From Thermodesulfobacteriota bacterium (GTDB lineage Bacteria > Desulfobacterota > DSM-4660 > Desulfatiglandales > Desulfatiglandaceae), in NCBI GenBank assembly GCA_028278625.1, contig JANQDY010000043.1, forward strand, positions 9,766 through 73,765: a DNA stretch of 64,000 bases, given 5' to 3'. Every line of letters begins with the position of its first letter. Position 1 is the stretch's first letter. The position numbers were made by a program, and so were the translations under genes. Positions 18,067 through 28,008 of the stretch are shown here, piece after piece. A model generated the notes under the pieces. The model was given only the letters and a program-made list of their open reading frames with translations, was not told where the DNA came from and ran no database searches.

Positions 18067-19683
18067 TTGTCCCTGGACGCCATCATTGTTGCGGAATCCG
18101 GCGATGCGGGTTCCGCCGACATCATCCACAAACGTCTGCGCCTGGACGGCAAAGTGGCCACCATTCAGGTGATCAGAAATTACCTGAAGCACCAGGGACA
18201 TGTCGTTTTGCCCGTGTTAGGTGCCGGGACCATGAATTGGGGTGCCGCCTATCGTCTAAACGGTATCTACCTGCTCTCTTTTCTGCTGAAAAGTGGAATG
18301 AACGCGGAACTGATCGACCGCTATTTCAGGGAAAAGGCGGAGTTTACAGAACTCCTCGCTGAAAACCCCCGTACCGTCGTCATCTCCACCACGTTTATCC
18401 GCAACAAAAAGACACTAGAGACGTTGGTGAAGGATATCCGTGGTCAGGCCCCCGGCATCTTTATCATCGCCGGAGGCCCCTTTGTGAACCTCTCATACCG
18501 AATGCTTCTGCGATCCCGGGAACCCGACTATGAAACCCGCATGGCTGAAAATGACTTCCTCTTTTTTCAGAAGGAGGAACCTCTGGTGGATCTCTATATC
18601 ACCGGGCTTCAGGGGGAGGATATCCTTTTGGAAGCGCTTCGGAGAATCCGCGGTCATGACCCTCTGGATGATCTGCCCAACACTGTCCGATACGACGGAA
18701 CAACCTATACATTCTCGCCGCAGAAAGACTATATTTTCGATAATCTGAACAGCTCCATTCAGTGGAATTCCCTTCCTGAAAAAATCTTCAGGCCAGGGGT
18801 AATACCGCTTCAAACCAGCAAGGGATGCCCCTTCAGATGCGCTTTCTGCAATTTCACCAAAGACCGCAGGCTCATGTTCATCAAGAGCTTGGACAGGTTG
18901 ACCGAGGAACTGAGAACCGTTTCTGAGCGCGGAATCCGTTTCGTCCGTTTTACCGACGACAATTTCAGACATGGCAAAGACAATCTCAATATTTTTGCGG
19001 ACCGCATGATTCGCGAAAGCATCTCCGTTAAATGGATGACAATGGTTCGGGCTTCCGCCCTCCAAAGGGTGGATTTCCAACGGCTCAAGGCGGCCGGCTG
19101 CATTGAAGTCCTGCTGGGACTGGAATCGGCAGATCCCCAATTACTTGCCAATATGAACAAAAAAGCGAGCCCCGAACTCTACGCTGAAGTGGTGACACAG
19201 CTTTTGGCCGCGGGAATCGACGTATCCTGCTATTTTATATTCGGCTTCCCCGGAGAAACCGATCACTCGGTTCAAAGAACCCTCGATTTCATCCGTTCCA
19301 TTGAATCCCCAAAGCTTCCCGGGACCCTCTCCTGGGCCCTTTTTCCCTTTGGCCTGGCGCCCCTGAGCCCTGTTTATGAACCTGAAATGCGAAACAAATA
19401 CGGCCTGACCGGTTATATGGACCAATGGCGGCACAGCACCATGACCTCAAAGGAGGTCATGGGCCACATCGAACGGATTTATGGCGCACTGGACCATTCC
19501 TGCCCCATGTATCGAAACGACAATCTCAAGATGCTCCATGATGATCTTTCCCCGGCCCAACGAAAACGGTTTTTTCTGACCCGCCACACCCTTTCAAAAC
19601 AGGCCCTTAAAAACACCCTCAAAAAGGACGAAATCATGGGGGCCCTAAATGGCGCGCTATCCCATGAACGAACGGAATTTTAA
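18067..19683 (+). CDS. B12-binding-type radical SAM protein
   Basis: About 538 residues from the TTG at 18067, which follows AAGGGAG by 11 bases; an upstream ATG (17968) would overlap dcyD in another frame. Residues ~1-210 look like a divergent cobalamin-binding domain (MNWGAAYRLNGIYLLS, IFIIAGGPFVNLSYRMLL). The radical SAM core starts near 245 with the cluster motif CPFRCAFCNF (CX3CX2C), then VRFTDDNFRHG and IEVLLGLESADPQLLANM. Members carry out methylations, ring contractions or C-C bond steps; the substrate cannot be deduced. Last gene of the HD-dcyD run. Confidence 0.88.
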   Translation: MSLDAIIVAESGDAGSADIIHKRLRLDGKVATIQVIRNYLKHQGHVVLPVLGAGTMNWGAAYRLNGIYLLSFLLKSGMNAELIDRYFREKAEFTELLAENPRTVVISTTFIRNKKTLETLVKDIRGQAPGIFIIAGGPFVNLSYRMLLRSREPDYETRMAENDFLFFQKEEPLVDLYITGLQGEDILLEALRRIRGHDPLDDLPNTVRYDGTTYTFSPQKDYIFDNLNSSIQWNSLPEKIFRPGVIPLQTSKGCPFRCAFCNFTKDRRLMFIKSLDRLTEELRTVSERGIRFVRFTDDNFRHGKDNLNIFADRMIRESISVKWMTMVRASALQRVDFQRLKAAGCIEVLLGLESADPQLLANMNKKASPELYAEVVTQLLAAGIDVSCYFIFGFPGETDHSVQRTLDFIRSIESPKLPGTLSWALFPFGLAPLSPVYEPEMRNKYGLTGYMDQWRHSTMTSKEVMGHIERIYGALDHSCPMYRNDNLKMLHDDLSPAQRKRFFLTRHTLSKQALKNTLKKDEIMGALNGALSHERTEF

Positions 19684-19779
19684 TGCTCTTAAAATTTGAC
19701 ATTCGTGTAATCACCGTGCTAGATGTCTCCCCCAACTGATATGCGGATCAATTTTCTTATAAATTCAAGGAGTCTTTAC

Positions 19780-20205
19780 ATGCAGCACAAACTTAAAAAT
19801 ATCATAGCCTTAATGGGGATTCTCCTTCTTCTGGCGGGATGTTCTTTCTCCTATTCCAGCGGTGCATCCAGTGATTCGAGCAAGTCCAGTTCAGCCTCAT
19901 CGGGCGGATCGGAAACAGATCCCAAAGATGCAAAAAGGGCCTATATGAGCGATGTGAGCGCCTATACCACCAGCGCCGCAAAAGGCAATGATGCCAAAGC
20001 CTACCTCCGTGAATTGGGCAGTATTGCCAAGCGCCACGGCATAACGGACTGGGAGAGGGATACCGCCACCTACAACGCCATCGGCACCGGTTTAAGACGC
20101 GCCGGCATCGCCCGGGATGAGGTGCGGGACGTCTATTTCACCCAGGCCCTGGCCGCCAAGGAAAAAAATGCTCTCGTCCTCATCCTTCAAAGCTACCAAC
20201 CCTGA
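19780..20205 (+). CDS. Small Ser-rich lipoprotein, unknown function
   Basis: 141 residues from ATG 19780, with AAGGAG upstream. Signal peptide IIALMGILLLLAGC carries a lipobox (LAGC, Cys near residue 22). A Ser/Gly linker of about 25 residues follows, then a ~90-residue helical domain (AYLRELGSIAKRHGITDWE). The family is not recognised. It sits 80 bases before the large exported protease-like gene and may belong to the same envelope unit. Confidence 0.75.
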   Translation: MQHKLKNIIALMGILLLLAGCSFSYSSGASSDSSKSSSASSGGSETDPKDAKRAYMSDVSAYTTSAAKGNDAKAYLRELGSIAKRHGITDWERDTATYNAIGTGLRRAGIARDEVRDVYFTQALAAKEKNALVLILQSYQP

Positions 20206-20288
20206 TTTTGAGATCGTCCAAGACCCCGTTTAAATCTCCGGGCCTCATCCGGTTTGAGCGTTTTCGGGAGTGGATATGACCTTAGGAT

Positions 20289-22199
20289 ATGCGTATATTT
20301 TCTAAGACTGCGCTCTTAGGCGTTGTTCTGGGACTCATCCTCACGGCTCACGCATCCCTTCCTGGGCCGGATGCCGCTTACGGCAACACCCCTATTATTT
20401 CAAATTGCGTTCAATTCATCTACATTGATGCCAATGTGGGCGGATCCAGCGGTGGACACAGCGCATTGCGTATCGACAATACGGTTTATCATTTTCAATA
20501 CTATTCAGACGGGATATTCAGGCTGGTCCGCGAGAGCTGGCCCCACTTTCGCTACATCTACAATGACCTGGAAAACAGGACCCTTTATGTGGCGCACATG
20601 GATATTGAAAACTCGGATCTGGAAACGTTACAGGCATATCTTGATCGTCATTACCTGATACGGGAAGCCCATATGGCGCGCTTTGCGGCACTCTCCGCGG
20701 ACATCCGTCTTTTGGATGACCTCTCTTCGGGCCGAAAGGAAATACCCATCGGCGGAGCGGGCCTTTTTTCTTTTGAAGACCCACCCGATGCGGCCGGCAT
20801 TGCGCTTCGCTCCATGGTGAATGGCGCCTATGGAGAGGGGTACTTGGAGAGCAAAAAAGAAGCGCTGAACAAAAGGCTTTCGGAAATACCCGTTGCCGCA
20901 ACCAATGTGGCATCGATCCCAATCAGCGGTGATATCTACCCATCACCCATTGTCACTCTTTCAACCAAATACTCAGAGAATCGGCTAAAATGGATGGGGT
21001 TAAACGTTCTGGGTCAAGCCTTCCCCTTAGGAAATACCGTGATTAACGACATGGATCTTCTGCTTCGTCCCGGGGACCCAAGGGGATTGACACCGAATGA
21101 AAGGAGCAAGCTCAAAGATTACGCTGAAAACTTGGGGAAATCCGTCATTGAACTGCCATCCTCCCAACGCCCCGACTGGGGATTTTCCATACTTTTGGCC
21201 AATGCAAGGTATCAGGCGATCATGCGGTCTCTTGAATATAACAGGCTTTGTCTTTTAGACCCTTTTCCGGAATCTGCCGGAACCGTGCCCGCCGGGACAC
21301 AAAGGGGAGACCCCACGGTGACTGCAAAACTGGCTGACCGCGCCTGGGAGAAATACTGGGATATTCGAAGAAGTGTTTTTGAAAAAGAGCGGTTGGATGA
21401 ACGATCCTTTAGCCGGCTGGAAGAGAGTGCCGGCCGATTCAAAGAGCTTGAGAAGGGGAACCAAAAAGGGCGTGCCATTCGCATTGCCTATGGAAGATTG
21501 ATACCGTGCCGCTCCGCCATGGTGCCGCTATACACCCTTAAGTTATCCAAACGGGACTTGAACCGATCCCTGATTGAAGCGCGCCTGAACCGACGGATCT
21601 ATAATGACCGCCTAAAGCAATGCTATCCCTACCACCTGATCAACCGGAACTGCGCCACTGAACTCATTCGTCATATCAATATCCCATTTGAGAATCAGAA
21701 AAGAGTGACCGAGGCCCTGGGAGGGACGATCCTGGCGGACAAGTATCTGAGCTTTATCCCAAGCCGACTTTTCGGCCTCGTAAAAAACCGATTGCGGATC
21801 ACGAAAACCGAAGTGCTGCCAGGTTACAGAAAACGGATGCTCTACCGTTCAGCGCAAAATAACCGAAACCAAGCAAGGATCTATTTCAGGGAGTGCAACA
21901 CCATCACATCAACCCTCTATCGTGGGGGGAATGGCGATACGCCATTCCTTTTTTTCACCGATGACGTGATCTGGATCCGGCCCTTATATGGGGCGTTGAA
22001 CGGCGTTTATGGCCTCCTCACGGCGGCGTTGGGCCTGTTCACCCTGCCGTTGGATGGCGGTGAACGGTCTCTTTCCGGCCTTAAAGGAACCCTTTACAGC
22101 CTTCCTGAGATTTTTTTCTTCAACATTCGTAAGGGAAGTTTCGATTACGTGGACGGCCCCACCGGGACAGAAAGGGCCTTGCCAATGGTCGCGGATTAG
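20289..22199 (+). CDS. Large exported DUF4105-like protein (papain-like Cys-His pattern)
   Basis: 636 residues with a signal peptide (1-30). N-terminal part contains GGSSGGHSALRIDNTVYHFQ and the C-terminal half contains YPYHLINRNCATELIRH. The His/Cys pair with this spacing is the pattern of the DUF4105/Lnb periplasmic domain, a papain-like fold used by lipoprotein N-acyltransferases and relatives. It lacks the multi-span membrane tail of Lnb; only one hydrophobic stretch (LYGALNGVYGLLTAALGLF) lies near 570. Enzyme activity is plausible but not established. Start ATG 20289. Confidence 0.6.
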   Translation: MRIFSKTALLGVVLGLILTAHASLPGPDAAYGNTPIISNCVQFIYIDANVGGSSGGHSALRIDNTVYHFQYYSDGIFRLVRESWPHFRYIYNDLENRTLYVAHMDIENSDLETLQAYLDRHYLIREAHMARFAALSADIRLLDDLSSGRKEIPIGGAGLFSFEDPPDAAGIALRSMVNGAYGEGYLESKKEALNKRLSEIPVAATNVASIPISGDIYPSPIVTLSTKYSENRLKWMGLNVLGQAFPLGNTVINDMDLLLRPGDPRGLTPNERSKLKDYAENLGKSVIELPSSQRPDWGFSILLANARYQAIMRSLEYNRLCLLDPFPESAGTVPAGTQRGDPTVTAKLADRAWEKYWDIRRSVFEKERLDERSFSRLEESAGRFKELEKGNQKGRAIRIAYGRLIPCRSAMVPLYTLKLSKRDLNRSLIEARLNRRIYNDRLKQCYPYHLINRNCATELIRHINIPFENQKRVTEALGGTILADKYLSFIPSRLFGLVKNRLRITKTEVLPGYRKRMLYRSAQNNRNQARIYFRECNTITSTLYRGGNGDTPFLFFTDDVIWIRPLYGALNGVYGLLTAALGLFTLPLDGGERSLSGLKGTLYSLPEIFFFNIRKGSFDYVDGPTGTERALPMVAD

Positions 22200-22265
22200 T
22201 GGTAAATATAGTGGCAAAAATGGATCTTGTGATATTCGCCACATAGCCGGTTCGAGAGGCCCCAC

Positions 22266-23150
22266 ATGCATGAGAATGACACCACGTTGATGCGGTTTGT
22301 GAATATGGAGGACCCACAGAGTGTGCTAAAAGAAGTTAAAAAGACCATTGGGATGGCCTTCCCGGGTTTTGATGACGGCAGCATCGAACCCGTCTTCAAG
22401 GACTTGTTGGCACTTTTCGCGGGCAATTATCCCGGGTACCGTAAATGCAACACCCGTTACCATGACTTGAAGCACACCACGGACACGTTCATGGCCTTGG
22501 CCAGGCTAATCCATGGCGCAACCACCACAGGCATAAAGGTCACCGAGCGGGGCGCATCGCTGGCCCTGATCGGCGCTCTGATGCATGATACAGGCTATAT
22601 CCAAACCGACGACGACAGAACCGGAACAGGCGCAAAATACACCCTTAACCACGTGGAATTGAGCGTTGACTTCATGATGCGCTATCTTCATGATAAAGGG
22701 TTCCCCCAAGAGGATGCCCTCTTTTGTGGAAATATCATCCGGTGTACGGGATTGGACGTCAGTTTCCAGCACATCCATTTTCTGGATGCTGAGAATGAAC
22801 TGCTTGGCAAGATGCTGGGAACCGCCGACCTACAGGGTCAGATGGCGGACAAGGCGTACCTGGCGAAACTCGTTCACCTTTACCAGGAATTCCGAGAAGG
22901 GGGCGTTTCAGGGTATGGCAGCGAGCTGGATCTCTTGGAACATACACCGGATTTTTACCGTATGACCCTTAATCGATTTGAGGAGGAGCTGGGCGGGGTC
23001 TGGCGTTACATGCGCTGCCATTTCAAATCCCGATGGGGTCTGGATGAAGATCCTTATGCAAGAAACATCGAAGATCATATGGCCCATTTGAAACACACCC
23101 TGGAATATCACCCTGACAATTACCGGGAGCACTTGCGGCGAGACCTTTAG
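22266..23150 (+). CDS. HD-domain phosphohydrolase, phosphodiesterase-like
   Basis: 294 residues, cytoplasmic. Conserved metal-site residues are in RYHDLKHTTDTF (HD-like His), GALMHDTGYIQTD (HD) and LNHVELSVDF (His). Layout resembles a 3'5'-cyclic nucleotide phosphodiesterase-type HD domain (HNxxH-like at YHDLKHTTD). Substrate unknown. GAGAGG sits before ATG 22266. It lies 66 bases after the DUF4105-like gene on the same strand, likely in one transcript. Confidence 0.8.
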   Translation: MHENDTTLMRFVNMEDPQSVLKEVKKTIGMAFPGFDDGSIEPVFKDLLALFAGNYPGYRKCNTRYHDLKHTTDTFMALARLIHGATTTGIKVTERGASLALIGALMHDTGYIQTDDDRTGTGAKYTLNHVELSVDFMMRYLHDKGFPQEDALFCGNIIRCTGLDVSFQHIHFLDAENELLGKMLGTADLQGQMADKAYLAKLVHLYQEFREGGVSGYGSELDLLEHTPDFYRMTLNRFEEELGGVWRYMRCHFKSRWGLDEDPYARNIEDHMAHLKHTLEYHPDNYREHLRRDL

Positions 23151-23188
23151 GACTTCACCAAGATGACCCGTGGAAAAAGGAGAGACAA

Positions 23189-24130
23189 ATGCAAGCCTGT
23201 TTAAGGAAAATCTCGGTCTGTTTATTCCTGGCCGGCTTATGCCTTGTATCGGTCACGGCCTTTGATTGTCATCACGTTTTTGCACAAAACCATGTCTACT
23301 GGGCAAACTTTTTCAGTGATACCATAGGACGGGCGGAACTGGATGGTTCGAATCCGAATCAAAACTGGATTACAGGATGCAATTTTCCATCGGCGGTGGC
23401 CGTCGATTCAAGCTATGTCTACTGGGTAAATGCCGGGAATGGAACCATTGGGCGTGCAAACCTTGACGGCTCCGGTCCCAGTCAGAATTGGATCTCAGGG
23501 GCTGACGCGCCCATGGGAATTGCCGTCAATGGAAGCCATGTATATTGGACAAATAACGGTACCGATATGATAGGACGGGCAATGCTGGACGGTTCCAACG
23601 TAGACCAGACCTGGATCTCGGGGTGTAGCGGACCCCATGGCATTGCCGTTGATTCAAATCATGTTTACTGGACAAATAATGTTTCCGATGCCATGGGACG
23701 AGCAAAGCTGGATGGTTCCGGCGTGAAACAAACCTGGATTACAGGATGTCGTTTGCCGTATTTTGTGGCCGTCAATTCAAGCTTTGTATATTGGACAAAT
23801 AACGCCACCGATACCATAGGACGGGCGGATCTGGCCGGTTTAAGCCCGGATCAGAGTTGGATCTCGGGAATAGTTCTGCCAATGGGGATTGCCGTCGGTT
23901 CAAGTTATGTGTACTGGACACAACCCGTTACCGAGACCATAGGACGAGTGAACCTGAATGGCACAAGCCCCTATCAGAGGTGGATAACGGGATGCATTAG
24001 TTGGCCATCCGGAATTGCGACCTCAGACACGGGCGACCCGCCGATTCCCACCCTCAGTGAATGGGCGATGATTCTGTTTGGCCTGCTTCTTTTGGCCTCG
24101 GCGGTCATTGTGCTGCGAAAACGGGTATGA
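23189..24130 (+). CDS. Secreted YWTD-type repeat protein with IPTL-CTERM sorting signal
   Basis: 313 residues: signal peptide (1-32), six tandem ~40-residue repeats of the form SxVYWTN...D-IGRA-LDGS...WI-G, and a C-terminal tripartite signal. The repeats resemble LDL-receptor YWTD beta-propeller blades. The tail contains IPTLSEWAMILFGLLLLA plus RKR, which is the IPTL-CTERM sorting motif recognised by exosortase-type machinery in biofilm-forming Gram-negatives. The exosortase gene is not in the window. Start ATG 23189 follows GGAGAGAC. A likely surface or matrix protein. Confidence 0.88.
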   Translation: MQACLRKISVCLFLAGLCLVSVTAFDCHHVFAQNHVYWANFFSDTIGRAELDGSNPNQNWITGCNFPSAVAVDSSYVYWVNAGNGTIGRANLDGSGPSQNWISGADAPMGIAVNGSHVYWTNNGTDMIGRAMLDGSNVDQTWISGCSGPHGIAVDSNHVYWTNNVSDAMGRAKLDGSGVKQTWITGCRLPYFVAVNSSFVYWTNNATDTIGRADLAGLSPDQSWISGIVLPMGIAVGSSYVYWTQPVTETIGRVNLNGTSPYQRWITGCISWPSGIATSDTGDPPIPTLSEWAMILFGLLLLASAVIVLRKRV

Positions 24131-24152
24131 TGAACGCTGTCAAATAATTCAA

Positions 24153-26363
24153 TCAGGATTTCCCGTTCACGTACTCAACAAGTCCGCGCACCACTTTTTC
24201 CGCGTCCCGCTGGCGCAATTCCTCAAACCTCAACGCCCATGCATGGTCAGTGTAGGCCAGATTGCGCATTTCCAGCATCACACTGATACTGGCCGGATTG
24301 TTCCGCAATACATAAAGACTCTGCCCCCGAATGACGGTACCGGCGCCCAGGAAAGACTGTATCTTTTTTGCAAAATGCTTTGACAGTCGGTCGGGCTTAC
24401 GGGTCCGCATGTTTTGATAATATAGCACCAGTGGCACGTTGGGAGCACTGTGGTCGATGTCGGCATGAAAGGACAAAAAAATGCGCCGGTTCTTTGGCAC
24501 ATTCTTGAAGGCGCTTTCGGCAATCCTGACTCGCTGGGAGAGATTTCCCTTGCGACCGCCCTTGGGCCAGTGGTTTCTTTTGTTGCCCCTGTTGTAACTT
24601 CTGCTGTTATAGACTTCGTTCTTTTCATTGACGAATGTCTGAACCGGCGGATCCGAATGGCGAATCAGATGGTTGGGAGATAGAAGGGTCAGGGTCACTT
24701 GGGCTCCATGGAGTTTGAGCATGACATATACCCGAAGTGCAATATCATAGACATATTCATCTTCCACCACATACACCTTGTCACCGTTCCCGTCCAGGTT
24801 GGCAACCACGGCACCCGGATCCAATCCCCCGTGTCCCGGATCCAGGACGATGTGCCACCCTTTCAAGCTGTCGCTTAAACGACCCATTTGGGAGATCTTT
24901 CGATCAAAGGCCGCCTGGAGTTTTTGTGCCCGTTTATAGGTGTTCCACAGTGAATTGCGGGCACTCTCATAATACCTTCGATTTTTCTGGCGGCTCACCT
25001 TGGGCCGGCTGCCGTAATAGGGTCCGTTGCCGATGGAAATTTTCTTTAGTCCCCCGGAAGAACCCATTAAATCCTCCCAGTTGATCTCCTTGATCTTAAG
25101 CCATTCCCGTCCCTTTTTTAGCAGGGGATTGACTTTCAACTGATCCCCGGGATGAATGAGTGCGGTGCGCATGCTGTTCAGGCGTTTTAAATCGGGCACA
25201 CTCATCTGGTGGAGACGGGCGATTCTTCCCAAGTAATCACCTTTTTTGACGGTGTAGATGGCGAAAGACGTGGCCGGTCCGACGCCCAGTTGAAGCTCCT
25301 GCCCCGGGTAGATCCGGTCGGAGGTCAGCCCGTTCAGTTGTTTAAGGGCCGCCACTGTCATGCCATAGGCCTGGGCAATCTCCCATAGGGCATCTCCCCG
25401 TTCCACAATATGCACATGCGGTTTCGTACCTTTGAGGCGCAGCTCCTGCCCCACCAGGATCTTGCTCCCTTCAATGGCGTTGAGGCGCCTGATGTGGGAC
25501 ACATTCATTCGATATTTGAATGCAATTGAAGACAAGGTCTCTCCCGAGCGGACCACATGTACCGCCTCATCCAGTGAAGTTGGCCGCAGTTGCAGAACCT
25601 GTCCCGCATAGATACGATTGTTTTTGAGCCCATTTAACTGTTTTAAAAGGCCCACAGCCACGTCAAAGCGCTTGGCAATGCTGGAAAGACTGTCCCCCGG
25701 CCGGACCCTGTATTCAAAAAGCTCATCCTCGATCTCCCCGATCTTCCCCTTCTCCACGGACTCCTTTTCCGGGCTCACCTTTAAGGCAAGTCTCATTCCG
25801 GGTCTTATGACATCCGATTTCAACTGGTTGATCTCTTTGATTTCTGAAATCCGAAGATTGTATTTGCGGGCGATGTCCCACAAAGACTCTCCTTTTCTGA
25901 CCACATGAATCGATGTCTCTTTGGCCGATTTCCTTTCTGAAACCAGTTTCAGCCGCTGCCCCGTGTAAATCCGGTCTCCTGAAATTCCGTTCAGTTCACG
26001 GATCCGGGAAACGGGGATGCCTGATTCAAGGGCTATTTCCGAAAGAGTATCGCCGCTTCTGACCACATAAACGGGAGCAGGTTGTATTTCTATCTTGAGG
26101 CGCTGCCCTTTGTAAATTCTATCCCCTTTGAGCCCATTCCACTTCCTTAGAGAGCTGACCGAGACGTTATAGCGAAGGGCAATCTCCCCCAGGGTCTCCC
26201 CCCTTTTGACCAGATGCGTCAAACGGGATGTCCGCTCTTCCGCGTGAACCCAGGGAACATCGTCCGGCGTCGCTGGGAAGCACGCTGCAATGAATAAGGT
26301 AACTGCAAAGAAAAAAACGGTCGGTGAGGGAAAGGGTTTTTGCGGAGAATGAACTGATTTCAT
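24153..26363 (-). CDS. N-acetylmuramoyl-L-alanine amidase with seven LysM domains
   Basis: 736 residues with signal peptide (ends near residue 40). Seven LysM peptidoglycan-binding repeats cover about 45-440 (each with V-GETL-IA-RY... and N-L...I-GQ-L). A linker and an Amidase_3 domain follow (about 490-736): HIVLDPGHGGLDPGA with zinc His, then Glu in the VEDEYV region, SFHADIDHS with the second zinc His, and MLEMRNLAYTDHAW. It cleaves the amide between MurNAc and stem peptide during daughter-cell separation. Seven LysM units are many; AmiC-type enzymes usually carry one to three. Transcribed toward the convergent IPTL-CTERM gene. Confidence 0.93.
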   Translation of the reverse strand: MKSVHSPQKPFPSPTVFFFAVTLFIAACFPATPDDVPWVHAEERTSRLTHLVKRGETLGEIALRYNVSVSSLRKWNGLKGDRIYKGQRLKIEIQPAPVYVVRSGDTLSEIALESGIPVSRIRELNGISGDRIYTGQRLKLVSERKSAKETSIHVVRKGESLWDIARKYNLRISEIKEINQLKSDVIRPGMRLALKVSPEKESVEKGKIGEIEDELFEYRVRPGDSLSSIAKRFDVAVGLLKQLNGLKNNRIYAGQVLQLRPTSLDEAVHVVRSGETLSSIAFKYRMNVSHIRRLNAIEGSKILVGQELRLKGTKPHVHIVERGDALWEIAQAYGMTVAALKQLNGLTSDRIYPGQELQLGVGPATSFAIYTVKKGDYLGRIARLHQMSVPDLKRLNSMRTALIHPGDQLKVNPLLKKGREWLKIKEINWEDLMGSSGGLKKISIGNGPYYGSRPKVSRQKNRRYYESARNSLWNTYKRAQKLQAAFDRKISQMGRLSDSLKGWHIVLDPGHGGLDPGAVVANLDGNGDKVYVVEDEYVYDIALRVYVMLKLHGAQVTLTLLSPNHLIRHSDPPVQTFVNEKNEVYNSRSYNRGNKRNHWPKGGRKGNLSQRVRIAESAFKNVPKNRRIFLSFHADIDHSAPNVPLVLYYQNMRTRKPDRLSKHFAKKIQSFLGAGTVIRGQSLYVLRNNPASISVMLEMRNLAYTDHAWALRFEELRQRDAEKVVRGLVEYVNGKS

Positions 26364-26460
26364 GTCAAGGTATTTACATGGCTAAAAATAGAAAAATGCC
26401 CGAATAGAACTTTTTACCACGAAAAGTCCCTTGCGATCAATAGATATATCCCAGAATCAC

Positions 26461-28008
26461 TTATGGCCTGGAAGCGGGAAGCCTTATGATAATGGAAAAC
26501 CCTTTCGGGCGAAGATTTTCCGCGTGGACGGTGCCGCCGCAGGCCTGAACACAGGTCTTGACAATGGCAAGTCCCAGGCCCACGCCGCCGCTTTTGCGGT
26601 TTCGCGCGGCTTCGGGTCGATAAAAGGGTTCAAAAAGGCGGCCCAGGGCGTTTTGCGGCACACCGGGTCCCATATCCTTGACCGCCAGCAGGATCTGGTC
26701 TCCTTCCTTTTCCGCCGTTATCTCGATGGGGCCTGCCTGCCCCGCATATCGAATGGCATTTCTCAGGATATTTGAAAGGGCCCGTCGAAGCAGGCCATCC
26801 ACTGCCCAGACCGATATATTGTCCGTCACACGGTTGATGATCTCGGTTCCGGCTTCGGCTTCACGTTCTATCACCGATGTGATGGCCGGCTGGAGCATCA
26901 TCATTTCCGCCGCCATTTTTTCAGAACCGAGTTCAGCCCGGGTAAAAGAGAGGAGTTCATCGATGAGTCGGGACATGTGACGGACCTCTTCGGCAATGTC
27001 TTTCAAACGGGCGTTCTCCTCTCCTTCCAACCGCTGGTCCAGAATGCTCAGCCCCAATTCCATGCGCGCCACGGGGGATGCCAATTCATGGGCGATATCC
27101 CCCAAAAACCGTTTCTGCCCCATGATAAGGGTTTTCAGCTGCCCGGACATGTGATTGATGGCAGAGCCCAGGCGTCCGATTTCGTCCTTTCTTTGGTCCT
27201 CCACGTGAACATTGAAATTGCCCCGGGCGATCTCCCATGCGGCCCCGGTCATGCGACCAATGGGGCGGGTAATGCTCCTGACCAAGGGTATCCAAAGCAA
27301 TATGGAGGCCAGGAGCACGAAACCGGCCAGCAGAAGCCAGGGAACCGGATTGAAAAACAGACCGTTACCGGTGATGGAACCGGAGGCGGCCAGCAGAAAA
27401 AGGGTTTCGGGCGCTCTTCTGTTCCGCTCGTGGAAAGGAAAGGCCACCCATGCCCAATAGCGCGTGGGACCGGTGGTCCGTAACAGGTATTTGAAACGAA
27501 GCCTTTCCGGCGGGGGAAGGGGAAGCAGCCTGAATGGTCTCGCATCCCCCTGTTGCCCCTCCCTAACCGCAGGCGGGGGTCCCCGCCTTGGTGGAACCTG
27601 TCCGCCCAAGCCTTCGCCCGCATCCGCATTGAGGCGGGGCGGCGGCGGTCGATCCAGGCGGATCTCTTTTTCAAGGGTTCGCAACCGGTGGGAGACCTTT
27701 TGGGGAATCGCAGGACCCTGGCCCACCAGAATGCTCCCGTCTGATCGGCAAAGAAGGAGCTTCAGGTTATAGGCCTTTTCAAACCGTTCAAGAATGGAAC
27801 CCCATTCATAGTATCTGGCATCGTAGAGCTGATACAAAATCACCTGCCCCATCCCTTTGCCCTGTCCTCCCAGGCCCGTGATCAGGGCCGACTTGGCTTG
27901 AAACCGAAAATCAAGATTGAAAACCATCACCACAAAGCCGATCAACAGTGCCAGGCTCATGAAAAACCAGATGAGGACTTTTGTAAGGAGGGAGCGGCCG
28001 GGATTCAT
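26461..28008 (-). CDS. Sensor histidine kinase, CpxA-like
   Basis: About 515 residues from ATG 28008 (TGATG overlap with the regulator's stop; GTG at 28011 is next to it). TM1 near residues 10-30, a periplasmic sensor region of ~190 residues unusually rich in Pro/Arg (RPPPPRLNADAG, RRGPPPAVREG), TM2 near 225-247, HAMP, HisKA with FLGDIAHELASPVARM, and HATPase_c (NILRNAIRYA, DMGPGVP, GVGLGLAIVKT). It phosphorylates the adjacent response regulator. The HELASP version of the H-box is shared with CpxA. Confidence 0.93.
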   Translation of the reverse strand: MNPGRSLLTKVLIWFFMSLALLIGFVVMVFNLDFRFQAKSALITGLGGQGKGMGQVILYQLYDARYYEWGSILERFEKAYNLKLLLCRSDGSILVGQGPAIPQKVSHRLRTLEKEIRLDRPPPPRLNADAGEGLGGQVPPRRGPPPAVREGQQGDARPFRLLPLPPPERLRFKYLLRTTGPTRYWAWVAFPFHERNRRAPETLFLLAASGSITGNGLFFNPVPWLLLAGFVLLASILLWIPLVRSITRPIGRMTGAAWEIARGNFNVHVEDQRKDEIGRLGSAINHMSGQLKTLIMGQKRFLGDIAHELASPVARMELGLSILDQRLEGEENARLKDIAEEVRHMSRLIDELLSFTRAELGSEKMAAEMMMLQPAITSVIEREAEAGTEIINRVTDNISVWAVDGLLRRALSNILRNAIRYAGQAGPIEITAEKEGDQILLAVKDMGPGVPQNALGRLFEPFYRPEAARNRKSGGVGLGLAIVKTCVQACGGTVHAENLRPKGFSIIIRLPASRP

